From: Moorena producens 3L
Lineage (GTDB): Bacteria > Cyanobacteriota > Cyanobacteriia > Cyanobacteriales > Coleofasciculaceae
Assembly (NCBI RefSeq): GCF_000211815.1
Contig: NZ_GL890848.1
Location: 8,918-32,329, forward strand
Direction of reading: 5' to 3'
DNA: 23,412 bases
In this document: positions 22,524 to 23,412 of the stretch, piece by piece
How positions within the stretch are numbered: position 1 is the stretch's first letter
How the letters are laid out: every line of letters begins with the position of its first letter
The notes under the pieces: model-generated
Seen by the model: the letters and a program-made list of their open reading frames with translations, nothing else
What the model was told of the DNA's origin: nothing
Databases searched by the model: none
Program-made: the position numbers and the translations under genes

Positions 22524-23412
22524 CTTGCTTCAATGGGATTCCAACGAATTTACCCTCAGCAAGCATCTTCACCGTATGCCCTACGGCTGTTAATCCTCTA
22601 ATTGCCACTACCTGAGCTGCTGCTATATCTCTATTCGTTGTATAGCCACAGGCAGAGCAAATGTGAGTACGTTGTGAAAGCTCTTTCTTTCCCGTTTCTG
22701 TCAAACAATTAGGACAAATCTGGCTGGTTTTACGTGCATCTACTTTCTGGAAATACACCCCACGCTTAAAACAAGTTTGTGCCAATATCTTGAAAAATTG
22801 GCCAAACCCAGCATCTAAGCAGTGTTTCCCTAATATTCCACGGGATAGCCCCACCAGATTCAAATCTTCTACAAATATCATCCCTGCATGATCGCACAGA
22901 TGATGGCAAAGCTTCCTGTGCCAATCTTTACGGCAATTGGCTACATACTCGTGTAGTTTTGCTACCTTTTTTTGTGCGCGCCTCCAATTCTTCGAGCCTA
23001 TAGGTTTCCTGGAAACACGCTTTTGCAGCAATTTCAGCTTGCGTTCGGCATCACCCAGGAACCTCGGACGCTTGATTAAAAGACCGCTAGAAGTAGCAAT
23101 AAAACTAGTTAATCCTACATCAATTCCTACTGCTTCACCATGGGGTATTGGTTGAGGTAAATCAACATTCCATTGAATGGTTAGCATGACGTACCAACCG
23201 GAAACCCGTTTAACTATACGAGCTTGCTTGATTTGAGCATCATTAGGAATTTCTCGTGACTGACGGAATTTTACCCAACCAATTACAGGCAATTTCACTA
23301 ACCCATGTTCTAATCTTTTCCCTTTCATTTGAGGAAAAACAAAAGACCTCATTCTGCCTTTTTTCTTGAATCGGGGGAATCCAGCGTTACGCTCCCACAT
23401 GTTGGTGAAAGC
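22507..23412 (-). CDS. tnpB: TnpB (RNA-guided nuclease of an IS200/IS605 element), partial
   Basis: Incomplete: the frame is open through the window edge ('AFTN' precedes Met at 23400), so the N-terminus is outside. The 301 residues seen hold the whole RuvC core. Counting from the Met at 23400: Asp94 in 'GIDVGLTSF' (RuvC-I), Glu178 in 'FVEDLNLVG' (RuvC-II), zinc finger Cys229, Cys232, Cys248, Cys251, and Asp258 in 'NRDIAAAQ' (RuvC-III). The N-terminal 'GFPRFKKKGRMRSFVFPQ' is the usual start of the wedge domain. All catalytic residues are kept, so the nuclease may be active. TnpB uses an omegaRNA from the 3' end of its own transcript to cut empty donor sites and keep the element. No tnpA is visible in the window; the element may be TnpA-less or continue to the right. 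Confidence 0.92.
   Translation of the reverse strand, partial: AFTNMWERNAGFPRFKKKGRMRSFVFPQMKGKRLEHGLVKLPVIGWVKFRQSREIPNDAQIKQARIVKRVSGWYVMLTIQWNVDLPQPIPHGEAVGIDVGLTSFIATSSGLLIKRPRFLGDAERKLKLLQKRVSRKPIGSKNWRRAQKKVAKLHEYVANCRKDWHRKLCHHLCDHAGMIFVEDLNLVGLSRGILGKHCLDAGFGQFFKILAQTCFKRGVYFQKVDARKTSQICPNCLTETGKKELSQRTHICSACGYTTNRDIAAAQVVAIRGLTAVGHTVKMLAEGKFVGIPLKQESSRL

Overview
The window looks like a piece of a large, repeat-rich chromosome from a filamentous cyanobacterium. Direct signs are several GCGATCGC (HIP1) octamers inside genes, tandem heptamer repeats (GGTAATR, CAGAAGT, AGCTGAC, ATTAACM), many copies of the GGCCGTAGGCCACGC-type palindrome, and genes of cyanobacterial character (DUF4388/PATAN, DUF4330, GerMN-domain, NdbB/NDC1-type dehydrogenase). 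A Moorena-like (formerly Moorea) genome is my impression only; the sequence alone does not prove the genus.

Layout. (1) 54-2545: a roadblock/LC7 protein, a DUF4388 protein and a small MglA-like GTPase on the + strand, a plausible GTPase-switch module. (2) 2546-8036: an accessory zone with almost no working gene: a decayed IS701-type transposase (2936-4229), an ISAzo13-type element (4650-6280) split by a 261-bp MITE with a perfect 9-bp target duplication, an IS4-type fragment, palindromic dispersed repeats, heptamer tracts and a 19-bp minisatellite. (3) 8037-10529: an 830-residue regulator REC-wHTH-HPt-REC-REC-GGDEF with Glu at the first phospho-acceptor position and GGKEF in place of GGDEF. 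(4) 11790-14119: two further DUF4388 proteins, paralogues of each other, with a structured RNA between them that I read as an orphan omegaRNA/HEARO of the IscB/IsrB type. (5) 14321-20032: GerMN-domain protein (-), ndbB (+), a HAD-family protein (+), miaE (-) and a PPP-type phosphatase (+). (6) 20022-23412: an M48 metalloprotease (-) overlapping the phosphatase tail to tail, a DUF4330 membrane protein (+) and a partial but catalytically intact TnpB (-).

How genes may work together. The LC7 protein, GTPase and DUF4388 proteins, plus the multi-receiver regulator, suggest a signalling cluster in which a Ras-like switch and PATAN-type adaptors control a surface or polarity function such as type IV pili; this is inference from family knowledge. 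The housekeeping genes on the right (quinone reduction, tRNA modification, phosphatase, protease) show no clear functional link.

Most unusual items: two diverged copies of a ~95-100 bp structured intergenic element (19097-19197 and 21270-21363) bracketing the phosphatase/protease pair; the orphan omegaRNA at about 13027-13175; the doubly degenerate regulator; and nested insertions whose removal restores reading frames.
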